The position numbers and the translations under genes were made by a program. From positions 281,001 to 345,000 of the forward strand of contig JAWQEG010001432.1 in the NCBI GenBank assembly GCA_033782935.1: a stretch of DNA of 64,000 nucleotides. The letters are read 5' to 3'. This DNA comes from Petrolisthes cinctipes. Lineage: Eukaryota; Arthropoda; Malacostraca; Decapoda; Porcellanidae. Below, one piece after another: positions 1 through 12,347 of this stretch (positions are counted from its first letter, which is position 1; each line of letters opens with the position of its first letter). The notes under the pieces were generated by a model, which made no database searches, was not told where the DNA came from, and saw only the letters and a list, made by a program, of their open reading frames with translations.

Positions 1-1289
1 AAATATTCTAGAACTAAGAAGGCATGTACAGATCACTTCTGGGACCCCAAAATATCGAATTTTCGGGTGTTTTGAGCCTGAATTTGAGATATAAACGGGT
101 CCAGAAGATGCATGCACATATCGACTTTGGACACTTAAAATATCGATTTTTAGCATGTTTTGAGCCTACATTATGAAAACATTCTAGCAGTGAGTATTCA
201 TGTACAGATCGCTTCTGGGACCCAAAAATATCGAATTTTCGGGTGTTTTGAGCCTGAATTTGAGATATAAACGAGTGCAGAAGATGCATACACATATTGT
301 CTTTGGGCACCAAAAATATCGATTTTCAGCATGTTTTGGGCCTGTATCTGAGTAGGCATGTACAGATCGCTTCTGGGACCCCAAAATATCGAATTTTCGG
401 GTGTTTGGAGCCTGAATTTAAGATATAAACGGGTACAGAAGATGCATGCACATATCGACTTTTGGGCACCTAAAAGATCGATTTTCAGTATGTTTTGGGC
501 TTGTATTTTGAAAATACTCTAACACGGAGTGGGCATGTACAGTTCGCTTCTGGGACCCCAAAATATCGAATTTTCGGGTGTTTTGGGCCTGAATTTGATA
601 TATCAACTTTGGGCACCTAAAATATCGATTTTCAGAATGTTTTGGGCCTGTATTTTGAAAATACTCTAACACGGAGTATGCAAGTACAGATCGCTTCTGG
701 GACCCCAAAATATCGAATTTTCGGGTGTTTGGAGCCTGAATTTGAGATATAAAAGGGTACAGAAGATGCATCCACATATCGACTTTTGGGCACCAAAAAG
801 ATCGATTTTCAGTATGTTTTGGGCCTGTATATTGAAAATACTCTAACACGGAGTAGTCATGTACAGATCGATTCTGGGACCCCAAAATATCGAATTTTCG
901 TGTGTTTTGGGCCTCAATTTTAATATCGACTTTGGAAAATTAAAATATCGATTTTTTGCATGTTTTGAGCCTACATTTTGAAAACATTCTAGCACTGAGT
1001 AGGCATGTACAAATCGCTTCTGGGACCAAAAAATATCGAATTTTCGGGTGTTTTGATGTTGAATTTGGGATATAAACGGGTGCAGAAGATGCATACACAT
1101 ATTGACTTTGGGCACCTAAAATATCGATTTTCAGCATGTTTTGTGCCTGTATTTTGAAAATACTCTAACACGGAGTAGGTATGTACAGATCGCTTCTGGG
1201 ACCCTAAAATACCGAATTTTCGGGTGTTTTGAGCCTGAATTTGAGATATAAACGGGTACAGAAGATGCATGCACATATCGACTTTTGGG
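1..1289. repeat. Satellite array, left segment before the SINE-like insertion
   Basis: Tandem satellite units begin at about 21, 198, 355, 532, 679, 856, 1002 and 1178. The spacings are 177, 157, 177, 147, 177, 146 and 176 bp. This short stretch therefore shows the full-length unit (A), the 157-bp form (C) and the 147-bp form (B). Every unit carries the paired landmarks aaaatatcgaattttcgggt (half 1) and aaaatatcgatttt (half 2). The unit starting at 1178 is cut by the insertion at 1290. The array enters from beyond position 1, so its left edge is not seen. No gene is supported here. Confidence 0.97.
198..354 (+). repeat. Reference type C satellite unit, 157 bp
   Basis: This unit is full-length to gggcctgtat and then jumps to ctgagtaggcatg, losing 20 bp of the half 2 end. 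After this copy I find none until about 21.76 kb. From there it recurs: about 22.92, 24.25, 27.59, 28.25, 29.27, 30.60, 40.72, 42.88, 46.74, 50.58, 51.95, 52.61, 54.44, 55.48, 56.83, 58.19, 59.73, 60.41, 61.24, 62.23, 62.89 and 63.58 kb. Since 157 is not a multiple of three, it shifts any open frame passing through. Confidence 0.9.
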
Positions 1290-1310
1290 TTAAAGGTTAA
1301 AGGTTAAAGG
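1290..1310 (-). repeat. SINE 3' tail, three copies of a 7-bp repeat
   Basis: Three perfect copies of TTAAAGG on the plus strand (CCTTTAA on the minus strand) lie at the junction with the satellite. Short tandem-repeat tails are common in SINEs mobilised by LINEs that do not use poly(A). Some satellite units here carry ccttaaagatcg at the equivalent position, so the tail partly resembles the target. That could have helped priming, but this is speculation. Confidence 0.7.
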
Positions 1311-1560
1311 TCTGCCAATGAGTGGCAGTCAATGGGACAGAGTGTATCACACACTATGTGTATGAAACACAACTATAGCACGCATCACAAGGATGATGAG
1401 TGGCCCAAAGACCTCTCCACCCACGTGAGACCCGAGTCAGCTTCAGCTATGGCTACGTAAGCAGGAAGACCTCAGACAGCTGACTCAAACCCCCCACCCC
1501 CTGCTCACAGGGGTGGTAACCTCTGGCATCAGTGAAAGATTTTTATCGTGTCCCGAGCAA

Positions 1561-1570
1561 GGATCGAACG
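1561..1570 (-). promoter_or_regulatory. Pol III B-box-like segment of the SINE head
   Basis: The minus strand reads CGTTCGATCC, matching the GTTCGANNCC core of the T-arm/B box with little deviation. It lies 26 bp after the A-box-like segment, a tRNA-like distance. The following GCTCGGGA resembles the 3' acceptor side of a tRNA. The anticodon stem pairs poorly, so this is not a functional tRNA gene. Confidence 0.65.
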
Positions 1571-1596
1571 GTGGGCCGCAGGATTACAGCCGCAGA

Positions 1597-1612
1597 CTCT
1601 AGCACTGTGCTA
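1597..1612 (-). promoter_or_regulatory. Pol III A-box-like segment of the SINE head
   Basis: The minus strand reads TAGCACAGTGCTAGAG, close to the D-arm/A-box pattern of tRNA genes (TRGCNNAGYNGGTAGAG type). It starts 3 bases inside the element, as expected for a tRNA-derived head. Whether it still drives transcription cannot be judged. Confidence 0.6.
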
Positions 1613-1615
1613 GCC

Positions 1616-4600
1616 AGAAAGATCGATTTTCAGTATGTTTTAGGCCTGTAATTTGAAAATACTCTAACACGGAGTAGGCATGTACAGTTCGCTTCTGGGA
1701 CCCAAAAATATCGAATTTTCGGGTGTTTTGGGCCTCAATTTGAGATATCGACTTTGGGCACCTAAAATATCGATTTTTCGCATGTTTTGGGCCTATATTT
1801 TAAAAACAATCTAGCACTGAGTAGGCATGTACAGATCGCTTCTGGGACCCCAAAATACCGAATTTCCGGGTGTTTTGAGCCTGAATTTGAGATATAAACG
1901 GATACAGAAGATGCATGCACATATCGACTTTTGGGCACCTAAAAGATCGATTTTCAGTATGTTTTGGGCCTGTATTTTGAAAATACTCTAACACGGAGTA
2001 GGCATGTACAATTCGCTTCTGGGACCCCAAAATATCGAATTTTCGGGTGTTTTGGGCCTGAATTTGAGATATCGACTTTGGGCACCTAAAATATCGATTT
2101 TTCGCATGTTTTGGGCCTATATTTTGAAAATATTCTAGCACTAAGTAGGCATGTACAGCTCACATCTGGGACCCCAAAATATCAAATTTTCGGGTGTTTT
2201 GAGCCTGAATTTGAGATATAATCGGGTACAGAAGATGCATGCACATCTCTACTTGGGTCACCTAAAATATCGAATTTCAGCATGTTTTGGGCCTGTATTT
2301 TGAAAATACTCTAACACGGAGTAGTCAAGTACAGATCGCTTCTGGGACCCCAAAATATCGAATTTTCGGGTGTTTGGAGCCTGAATTTGAGATATAAACG
2401 GGTACAGAAGATGCATCTACATATCGACTTTTGGGCACCTAAAAGATCGATTTTCAGTATGTTTTGGGCTTGTATATTGAAAAAACTCTATTACGGAGTA
2501 GGCATGTACAGATCACTTCTGGGACCCCAAAATATCGGGTTTTCGTGCGTTTTGGGCCTGAATTTGAGATATCGACTTTGGGCACCTAAATTATCGATTT
2601 TTAGCATGTTTTGGGCCTATATTTTGAAAATATTCTAGAACTAAGAAGGCATGTACAGATCACTTCTGGGACCCCAAAAAATCGAATTTTCGGGTGTTTT
2701 GAGCCTGAATTTGAGATATAAACGGGACCAGAAGATGCATGCACATATCGACTTTGGACACTTAAAATAACGATTTTTTGCATGTTTTAAACCTATATTT
2801 TGAAAAAATTCTAGCACTGAGTAGGCATGTACAGATCGCTTCTGGAACCAAAATTTTTTCGAATTTTCGGGTGTTTTGAGGTTGAATTTGGGATATAAAC
2901 CGGTGCAGAAGATGCATACACATATTGACTTTGGTCACCTAAAATATCGATTTTCAGCATGTTTTGGGCCTGTATTTTGAAAATACTCTAACACGGAGTA
3001 GGCAGTTACAGATCACTTCTGGGACCCCAAAATATCGAATTTTCGGGTGTTTGGAGCCTGAATTTGAGATATAAACGGGTACAGAAGATGCATGCACATA
3101 TCGACTTTTGGGCACCTAAAATACCGATTATCTGTATGTTTTGGGCCTGTATTTTATAAATACTCTAACACGGAGTAGGTATGTACAGATCGCTTCAAGG
3201 ATCCCAAAATATCGAATTTTCGGGTGTTTAAGGACTGAATTTAAGATATCGACTTTGGGCACCTAAAATATCGATTTTTAGCATGTTTTGGCCCTATATT
3301 TTGAAAACATTCTAGCACTGAGTAGGCATGTACAGATCGCTTCTGGGACCCCGAAATATCGAATTTTCGGGTGTTTTAAGCCTGAATTTGAGATATAAAC
3401 GGGTACAGAAAATGCATGCACATATTGACTTTGGGCACCTAAAATATCGATTTTCAGCATGTTTTGGGCCTGTATTTTGAAAATACTCTAACACGGAGTA
3501 GGCATGTACAGATCGCTTGTTGGACCCAAAAATATAGAATTTTCAGGTGCTTGGAGCCTGAATTTGAGATATAAACGGGTACAGAAGATGCATGCACATA
3601 TCGACTTTTGGGCACCTAAAATATCGATTATCTGTATGTTTTGGGCCTGTATTTTATAAATACTCTAACACGGAGTAGGTATGTACAGATCGCTTCTAGG
3701 ACCCCAAAATATCGAATTTTCGGGTGTTTAAGGACCGAATTTGATATATCGATTTTGGGCACCAAAAATATCGATTTTTAGCATGTTTTGGGCCTATATT
3801 TTGAAAACATTCTAGCACTGAGTAGGCATGTACAGATCGCTTCTGGGACCCCGAAATATCGAATTTTCGGGTGTTTTAAGCCTGAATTTGAGATATAAAC
3901 GGGTACAGAAAATGCATGCACATATTGACTTTGGGCACCTAAAATATCGATTTTCAGCATGTTTTGGGCCTGTATTTTGAAAATACTCTAACACGGAGTA
4001 GGCATGTACAGATCGCTTCTTGGACACAAAAATATAGAATATTTGGGTGTTTTGAGCCTGAATTTGAGATATCGACTATGGGCACCTAAAATATTGATTT
4101 TTAGCATGTTTGGGCCTATATTTTGAAAATATTCTAGCACTAAGTAGGCATGTACAGCTCACTTCTGGGACCCCAAAATATCGAATTTTCGGGTGTTTGG
4201 AGCCTGAATTTGAAATATAAACGGGTACAAAAGATGCATCCACATATCGACTTTCGGGCACCTAAAAGATCGATTTTCAGTATGTTTTGGGCCTGTATAT
4301 TGAAAAAACTCTAATACGGAGTAGGTATGTACAGATCGCTTCTGGGACCTCAAAATATCGGGTTTTCGTGCGTTTTTGGCCTGAATTTGAGATATCGACT
4401 TTGGGCACCTAAATTATCGATTTTTAGCATGTTTTGAGCCTATATTTTGAAAATATTCTAGAACTAAGTAGGCATGTACAGATCACTTCTGGGACCCCAA
4501 AATATCGAATTTTCGGGTGTTTTGAGCCTGAATTTGAGATATAAACGGGTCTAGAAGATGCATGCACATATCGACTTTGGACACTTAAAATATCGATTTT

Positions 4601-5699
4601 TATCATGTTTTGTGCCTATATTTTGAAAACATTCTAGCACTGAGGAGGCATGTACAGATCGCTTCTGGGACCCAAAAATATCGAATTTTCGGGTGTTTTG
4701 AGGTTGAATTTGGGATATAAACGGGTGCAGAAGATGCATACACATATTGACTTTGGTCACCTAAAATATCGATTTTCAGCATGTTTTGGGCCTGTATTTT
4801 GAAAATACTCAAACACGGAGTAGGCAAGTACAGATCGCTTCTAGGACCCCAAAATATCGAATTTTCGGGTGTTTAAGGACTGAATTTGAGATATCGACTT
4901 TGGGCACCTAAAAGATCGATTTTCAGAATGTTTTGGGCCTGTATTTTGAAAATACTCTAACACGGAGTATGCAAGTACAGATCGCTTCTGGGACCCCAAA
5001 ATATCGAATTTTCGGGTGTTTGGAGCCTGAATTTGAGATATAAAAGGGTACAGAAAATGCATCCACATATCGACTTTTGGGCACCAAAAAGATCGATTTT
5101 CAGTATGTTTTGGGCCTGTATACTGAAAATACTCGAACACGGAGTAGGCATGTACAGATCGATTCTGGGACCCCTAAATATCGAATTTTCGTGTGTTTTG
5201 GGCCTCAATTTGAGATATCGACTTTGGGCATCTAAAATATCGATTTTTAGCATGTTTAGGGCCTATATTTTGAAAATATTCTAGCACTAAGTAGGCATGT
5301 ACAGATCACTTCTTGGACCCCAAAATATCGAATTTTTGGGTGTTTTGAGCCTGAATTTGAGATATAAACGGGTCCAGAAGATGCATGCACATATCGACTT
5401 TGGAAAATTAAAATATCGATTTTTTGCATGTTTTGAGCCTATATTTTGAAAACATTCTAGCACTGAGTAGGCATGTAAAGATCGCTTCTGGGACCAAAAA
5501 ATATCGAATTTTCGGGTGTTTTGAGGTTGAATTTGGGATATAAACGGGTGCAGAAGATGCATACACAAATTGACTTTGGTCACCTAAAATATCGATTTTC
5601 AGCATGTTTTGGGCCTGTATTTTGAAAATACTCTAACACGGAGTAGGTATGTACAGATCGCTTCTTGGACCCCAAAATACCGAGTTTTCGGGTGTTTTG
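1616..5699. repeat. Satellite segment of irregular A-B and A-A-B order
   Basis: The truncated right part of the interrupted unit (1616-1676) is followed by B units with the short junction near 1745, 2067, 2566, 3245, 3742, 4068, 4390, 4891 and 5211. Intervals between them are about 324, 500 or 678 bp, so no single higher-order period dominates. One partial duplication is visible: about 3240-3500 resembles 3740-4000 at a 500-bp offset. No gene. Confidence 0.85.
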
Positions 5700-8600
5700 T
5701 GCCTGAATTTGAGATATAAACGGGTACAGAAGATGCATGTACATATCGACTTTTGGGCACCTAAAATATCGATTTTCAGTAAGTTTTGGGCCTGTAATTT
5801 GAAAATACTCTAACACGAAGTAGGCATGTACAGTTCGCTTCTGGGACCCCAAAATATCGAATTTTCGGGTGTTTTGGGCCTGAATTTGAGATATCGACTT
5901 TAGGCACCTAAAATATCGATTTTTATCATGTTTTGTGCCTATATTTTAAAAACATTCTAGCACTGAGTAGGCATGTACAGATCGCTTCTATGACCCCAAA
6001 ATACCGAATTTTCGGGTGTTTTAAGCCTGAATTTGAGATATAAACGGGTACAGAAGATGCATGCACATATCGACTTTTGGGCACCTAAAAGATCGATTTT
6101 CAGTATGTTTTGGGCCTGTATTTTGAAAATACTCTAACACGGAGTAGGCATGTACAGTTCGCTTCTGGGACCCCAAAATATCGAATTTTCGGGTGTTTTG
6201 GGCCTGAATTTGAGATATTGACTTTGGGAACCTAAAATATCGATTTTTAGCATGTTTTGGGCCTATATTTTAAAAATATTCTAGCACTAAGTAGACATGT
6301 ACATATCGCTTCTATGACCCCAAAATACCGAATTTTCGGGTGTTTTGAGCCTGAATTTAAGATATAAACGGGTACAGAAGATGCATGCACATATCGACTT
6401 TGGAAACTTAAAATATCGATTTTTTGCATGTTTTGAGCCTATATTTTGAAAACATTCTAGCACTGAGTAGGCATGTACATATCGCTTCTGGGACCAAAAA
6501 ATATCGAATTTTCAGGTGTTTTGAGGTTGAATTTGAGATATAAACGGGTACAGAAGATGCATGGACATATCAACTTTTGGGCACCTAAAAGATCGATTTT
6601 CAGTAAGTTTTGGGCCTGTAATTTGAAAAAACTCTAACACGAAGTAGGCATGTACAGTTCGCTTCTGGGACCCCAAAATATCGAATTTTCGGGTGTTTTG
6701 GGCCTGAATTTGAGATATCGACTTTGGGCACCTAAAATATCGATTCTTAGCATGTTTTGGGCCTATATTTTAAAAACATTTTAGCACTGAGTAGGCATGT
6801 ACAGATCGCTTCTGGGACCCCAAAATACCGAATTTTCGGGTGTTTTGAGCCTGAATTTGAGATATAAACGGGTACAGAAGATGCATGCACATTTCTACTT
6901 TGGTCACCTAAAATATCGATTTTCAGCATGTTTTGGGCCTGTATTTTGAAAATACTCTAACACGGAGTAGGCAAGTACAGATCCCTTCTGGGACCCTAAA
7001 ATATCGAATCTTCGGGTGTTTGGAGCCTGAATTTGAGATATAAATGGGTACAGAAGATGCATCCACATATCGACTTTTGGGCACCTAAAAGATCTATTTT
7101 CAGTATGTTTTGGGCCTGTATTTTGAAAATACTCTAACACGGAGTAGGCATGTACAGATCGCTTCTGGGACCCCAAAATATCGAATTTTCGGGTGTTTGG
7201 AGCCGGAATTTGAGATATAAACGGGTACAGAAGATGCATCCACATATCGACTTTTGGGCACCAAAAAGATCGATTTTCAGTATGTTTTGGGCCTGTATAT
7301 TGAAAATACTCTAACACGGAGTAGTCATGTACAGATCGATTCTGGGATCCCTAAATATCGAATTTTCGTGTGTTTTGGGCCTCAATTTGAGATATCGACT
7401 TTGGGCACCTAAAATATCGATTTTTAGCATGTTTTGGGCCTATATTTTGAAAATATTCTAGCACTAAGTAGGCATGTACAGATCACTTCTTGGACCCCAA
7501 AATATCGAATTTTTGGGTGTTTTGAGCCTGAATTTGAGATATAAACGGGTACAGAAGATGCATGCACATATCGACTTTGGAAACTTAAAATATCGATTTT
7601 TTGCATGTTTTGAGCCTATATTTTGAAAACATTCTAGCACTGAGTAGGCATGTACAGATCGCTTTTGGGACCAGAAAAAATCGAATTTTCGGGTGTTTTG
7701 AGGTTGAATTTGGGATATAAACGGGTGCAGAAGATGCATACACATATTGACTTTGGGCACCTAAAATATCGATTTTCAGCATGTTTTGGGCCTGTATTTT
7801 GAAAATACTCTAACACGGAGTAGGTATGTACAGATCGCTTCTGGGACCCCAAAATACCGAATTTTCGGGTGTTTTGAGCCTGAATTTGAGATATAAACGG
7901 GTACAGAAGATGCATGTACATATCGACTTTTGGGCACCTAAATGATCGATTTTCAGTAAGTTTTGGGCCTGTAAATTGAAAATACTCTAACACGAAGTAG
8001 GCATGTACAGTTCGCTTTTGGGACCCCAAAATATCGAATTTTCGGGTGTTTTGGGCCTGAATTTGAGATATCGACTTTGGGCACCTAAAATATCGATTTT
8101 AGCATGTTTTGGGCCTATATTTTAAAAACATTCTAGCCCTGAGTAGGCATGTACAGATCGCTTCTGGGACCCCAAAATACCGAATTTTCGGGTGTTTTGA
8201 GCCTGAATTTGAGATATAAACGGGTATAGAAGATGCATGCACATATCGACTTTTGGGCACCTAAAAGATCGATTTTCAGTATGTTTTGGGCCTGTATTTT
8301 GAAAATACTCTAACACGGAGTAGGCATGTACAGTTCACTTCTGAGACCCCAAAATATCGAATTTTCGGGTTTTTTGGGCCTGAATTTGAGATATCGACTT
8401 TGGGAACCTAAAATATCGATTTTTAGCATGTTTTGGGCCTATATTTAAAAAATATTCTAGCACTAATTAGGCATGTACAGCTCACTTCTGGGACCCCAAA
8501 ATATCGAATTTTGGGTGTTTTGAGCCTGAATTTGAGATATAAACGGGTACAGAAGATGCATGCACATCTCTACTTTGGTCACCTAAAATATCGATTTTCA

Positions 8601-9023
8601 GCATGTTTTGGGCCTGTATTTTGAAAATACTCTAACACGAAGTAGGCAAGTACAGATCGCTTCTGGGACCCCAAAATATCGAATTTTCGGGTGTTTGGAG
8701 CCTGAATTTGAGATATAAACGGGTATAGAAGATGCATCCACATATCGACTTTTGGGCACCTTAAAGATCGATTTTCAGTATGTTTTGGGCCTGTATATTG
8801 AAAAAAACTCTAATACGGAGTAGGCATGTACAGTTTGCTTCTGGGACCCCAAAATATCGGGTTTTCGTGCGTTTTGGGCCTGAATTTGAGATATCGACTT
8901 TGGGCACCTAAAATATCGATTTTTAGCATGTTTTGGGCCTATATTTTGAAAATATTCTAGCACTAAGTAGGCATGTACAGATCACTTCTTGGACCCCAAA
9001 ATATCGAATTTTTGGGTGTTTTG
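5700..9023. repeat. 3,324-bp duplication, copy 1
   Basis: About 20 units (13 A and 7 B fit the length), almost identical to 9024-12347 at an offset of 3,324 bp. Rare variants are shared position for position, for example tagacatgtacatatcgctt at 6290/9614 and a three-T start of half 2 (atcgattttagcatg) at 8095/11419. The left limit is where 5681-5699 stops matching 9005-9023, give or take 50 bp. Confidence 0.9.
6970..7470 (+). repeat. Reference A-A-B trimer, 501 bp
   Basis: Three successive units: A (6970-7146), A (7147-7323) and B (7324-7470), exactly 177+177+147. Many larger duplications are close to multiples of this block: 1,001 is about 2x501, 1,498 about 3x501, and 3,499 about 7x501. 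Others need an extra A-B pair of 324 bp, such as 3,324 (6x501+324) and 2,823 (5x501+324). Confidence 0.88.
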
Positions 9024-12000
9024 AGCCTGAATTTGAGATATAAACGGGTACAGAAGATGCATGTACATATCGACTTTTGGGCACCTAAAATATCGATTTT
9101 CAGTAAGTTTTGGGCCTGTAATTTGAAAATACTCTAACACGAAGTAGGCATGTACAGTTCGCTTCTGGGACCCCAAAATATCGAATTTTCGGGTGTTTTG
9201 GGCCTGAATTTGAGATATCGACTTTAGGCACCTAAAATATCGATTTTTATCATGTTTTGTGCCTATATTTTAAAAACATTCTAGCACTGAGTAGGCATGT
9301 ACAGATCGCTTCTATGACCCCAAAATACCGAATTTTCGGGTGTTTTAAGCCTGAATTTGAGATATAAACGGGTACAGAAGATGCATGCACATATCGACTT
9401 TTGGGCACCTAAAAGATCGATTTTCAGTATGTTTTGGGCCTGTATTTTGAAAATACTCTAACACGGAGTAGGCATGTACAGTTCGCTTCTGGGACCCCAA
9501 AATATCGAATTTTCGGGTGTTTTGGGCCTGAATTTGAGATATTGACTTTGGGAACCTAAAATATCGATTTTTAGCATGTTTTGGGCCTATATTTTAAAAA
9601 TATTCTAGCACTAAGTAGACATGTACATATCGCTTCTATGACCCCAAAATACCGAATTTTCGGGTGTTTTGAGCCTGAATTTAAGATATAAACGGGTACA
9701 GAAGATGCATGCACATATCGACTTTGGAAACTTAAAATATCGATTTTTTGCATGTTTTGAGCCTATATTTTGAAAACATTCTAGCACTGAGTAGGCATGT
9801 ACATATCGCTTCTGGGACCAAAAAATATCGAATTTTCAGGTGTTTTGAGGTTGAATTTGAGATATAAACGGGTACAGAAGATGCATGGACATATCAACTT
9901 TTGGGCACCTAAAAGATCGATTTTCAGTAAGTTTTGGGCCTGTAATTTGAAAAAACTCTAACACGAAGTAGGCATGTACAGTTCGCTTCTGGGACCCCAA
10001 AATATCGAATTTTCGGGTGTTTTGGGCCTGAATTTGAGATATCGACTTTGGGCACCTAAAATATCGATTCTTAGCATGTTTTGGGCCTATATTTTAAAAA
10101 CATTTTAGCACTGAGTAGGCATGTACAGATCGCTTCTGGGACCCCAAAATACCGAATTTTCGGGTGTTTTGAGCCTGAATTTGAGATATAAACGGGTACA
10201 GAAGATGCATGCACATTTCTACTTTGGTCACCTAAAATATCGATTTTCAGCATGTTTTGGGCCTGTATTTTGAAAATACTCTAACACGGAGTAGGCAAGT
10301 ACAGATCCCTTCTGGGACCCTAAAATATCGAATCTTCGGGTGTTTGGAGCCTGAATTTGAGATATAAATGGGTACAGAAGATGCATCCACATATCGACTT
10401 TTGGGCACCTAAAAGATCTATTTTCAGTATGTTTTGGGCCTGTATTTTGAAAATACTCTAACACGGAGTAGGCATGTACAGATCGCTTCTGGGACCCCAA
10501 AATATCGAATTTTCGGGTGTTTGGAGCCGGAATTTGAGATATAAACGGGTACAGAAGATGCATCCACATATCGACTTTTGGGCACCAAAAAGATCGATTT
10601 TCAGTATGTTTTGGGCCTGTATATTGAAAATACTCTAACACGGAGTAGTCATGTACAGATCGATTCTGGGATCCCTAAATATCGAATTTTCGTGTGTTTT
10701 GGGCCTCAATTTGAGATATCGACTTTGGGCACCTAAAATATCGATTTTTAGCATGTTTTGGGCCTATATTTTGAAAATATTCTAGCACTAAGTAGGCATG
10801 TACAGATCACTTCTTGGACCCCAAAATATCGAATTTTTGGGTGTTTTGAGCCTGAATTTGAGATATAAACGGGTACAGAAGATGCATGCACATATCGACT
10901 TTGGAAACTTAAAATATCGATTTTTTGCATGTTTTGAGCCTATATTTTGAAAACATTCTAGCACTGAGTAGGCATGTACAGATCGCTTTTGGGACCAGAA
11001 AAAATCGAATTTTCGGGTGTTTTGAGGTTGAATTTGGGATATAAACGGGTGCAGAAGATGCATACACATATTGACTTTGGGCACCTAAAATATCGATTTT
11101 CAGCATGTTTTGGGCCTGTATTTTGAAAATACTCTAACACGGAGTAGGTATGTACAGATCGCTTCTGGGACCCCAAAATACCGAATTTTCGGGTGTTTTG
11201 AGCCTGAATTTGAGATATAAACGGGTACAGAAGATGCATGTACATATCGACTTTTGGGCACCTAAATGATCGATTTTCAGTAAGTTTTGGGCCTGTAAAT
11301 TGAAAATACTCTAACACGAAGTAGGCATGTACAGTTCGCTTTTGGGACCCCAAAATATCGAATTTTCGGGTGTTTTGGGCCTGAATTTGAGATATCGACT
11401 TTGGGCACCTAAAATATCGATTTTAGCATGTTTTGGGCCTATATTTTAAAAACATTCTAGCCCTGAGTAGGCATGTACAGATCGCTTCTGGGACCCCAAA
11501 ATACCGAATTTTCGGGTGTTTTGAGCCTGAATTTGAGATATAAACGGGTATAGAAGATGCATGCACATATCGACTTTTGGGCACCTAAAAGATCGATTTT
11601 CAGTATGTTTTGGGCCTGTATTTTGAAAATACTCTAACACGGAGTAGGCATGTACAGTTCACTTCTGAGACCCCAAAATATCGAATTTTCGGGTTTTTTG
11701 GGCCTGAATTTGAGATATCGACTTTGGGAACCTAAAATATCGATTTTTAGCATGTTTTGGGCCTATATTTAAAAAATATTCTAGCACTAATTAGGCATGT
11801 ACAGCTCACTTCTGGGACCCCAAAATATCGAATTTTGGGTGTTTTGAGCCTGAATTTGAGATATAAACGGGTACAGAAGATGCATGCACATCTCTACTTT
11901 GGTCACCTAAAATATCGATTTTCAGCATGTTTTGGGCCTGTATTTTGAAAATACTCTAACACGAAGTAGGCAAGTACAGATCGCTTCTGGGACCCCAAAA

Positions 12001-12347
12001 TATCGAATTTTCGGGTGTTTGGAGCCTGAATTTGAGATATAAACGGGTATAGAAGATGCATCCACATATCGACTTTTGGGCACCTTAAAGATCGATTTTC
12101 AGTATGTTTTGGGCCTGTATATTGAAAAAAACTCTAATACGGAGTAGGCATGTACAGTTTGCTTCTGGGACCCCAAAATATCGGGTTTTCGTGCGTTTTG
12201 GGCCTGAATTTGAGATATCGACTTTGGGCACCTAAAATATCGATTTTTAGCATGTTTTGGGCCTATATTTTGAAAATATTCTAGCACTAAGTAGGCATGT
12301 ACAGATCACTTCTTGGACCCCAAAATATCGAATTTTTGGGTGTTTTG
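9024..12347. repeat. 3,324-bp duplication, copy 2
   Basis: This is the second copy of the preceding block. Every stretch I compared is identical, so the duplication is either very recent or a product of assembly. Just left of its start, the sequence matches units near 7441-7561, as expected for an unequal crossover joining two out-of-register units. Homology fades at about 12375, where gggtacagaag becomes gggtactaaag. Confidence 0.9.

Larger units (their letters stand above)
1290..1615 (-). mobile_element. tRNA-derived SINE-like element inserted in the satellite
   Basis: This is the only non-satellite sequence in the window. Read on the minus strand, its 5' end (1615) starts with a tRNA-like head. 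The head has an A-box-like segment (1597-1612), a possible GTA anticodon (minus strand of 1585-1587) and a B-box-like segment (1561-1570). An unrelated body of about 250 bp follows, ending in three copies of CCTTTAA (1290-1310). This layout of pol III promoter head, body and short tandem-repeat tail is typical of tRNA-derived SINEs, which are non-autonomous and depend on a LINE reverse transcriptase. The stretch around the B box resembles eukaryotic tRNA-Tyr, which I infer by eye. The satellite unit starting at 1178 resumes after it: 1178 to 1677 is 499 bp, or 322 bp more than one unit. I see no target-site duplication, and about 4 bp of satellite (cacc) seem lost. I cannot assign a named family. 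Confidence 0.78.

Noticed and set aside
14..885. Cysteine-, lysine- and aromatic-rich repeated peptides on the minus strand as a secreted repeat or toxin-like protein family
   Set aside because: The peptides (pieces such as RSDLYMPT and HAENRYFRCPK) come from satellite translated in different frames. Frames are broken by type C units, and stops fall at the same unit positions each time. No signal peptide is followed by a conserved mature domain.
1290..1310. Telomere-like repeat (TTAAAGG)n
   Set aside because: Only three copies, placed exactly at the 3' end of the SINE-like element, and different from TTAGGG. It is explained as a SINE tail.
1540..1615. Functional tRNA gene
   Set aside because: A and B boxes and a possible GTA anticodon are present, but the anticodon stem pairs poorly and no proper acceptor stem closes. 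It fits a SINE head.
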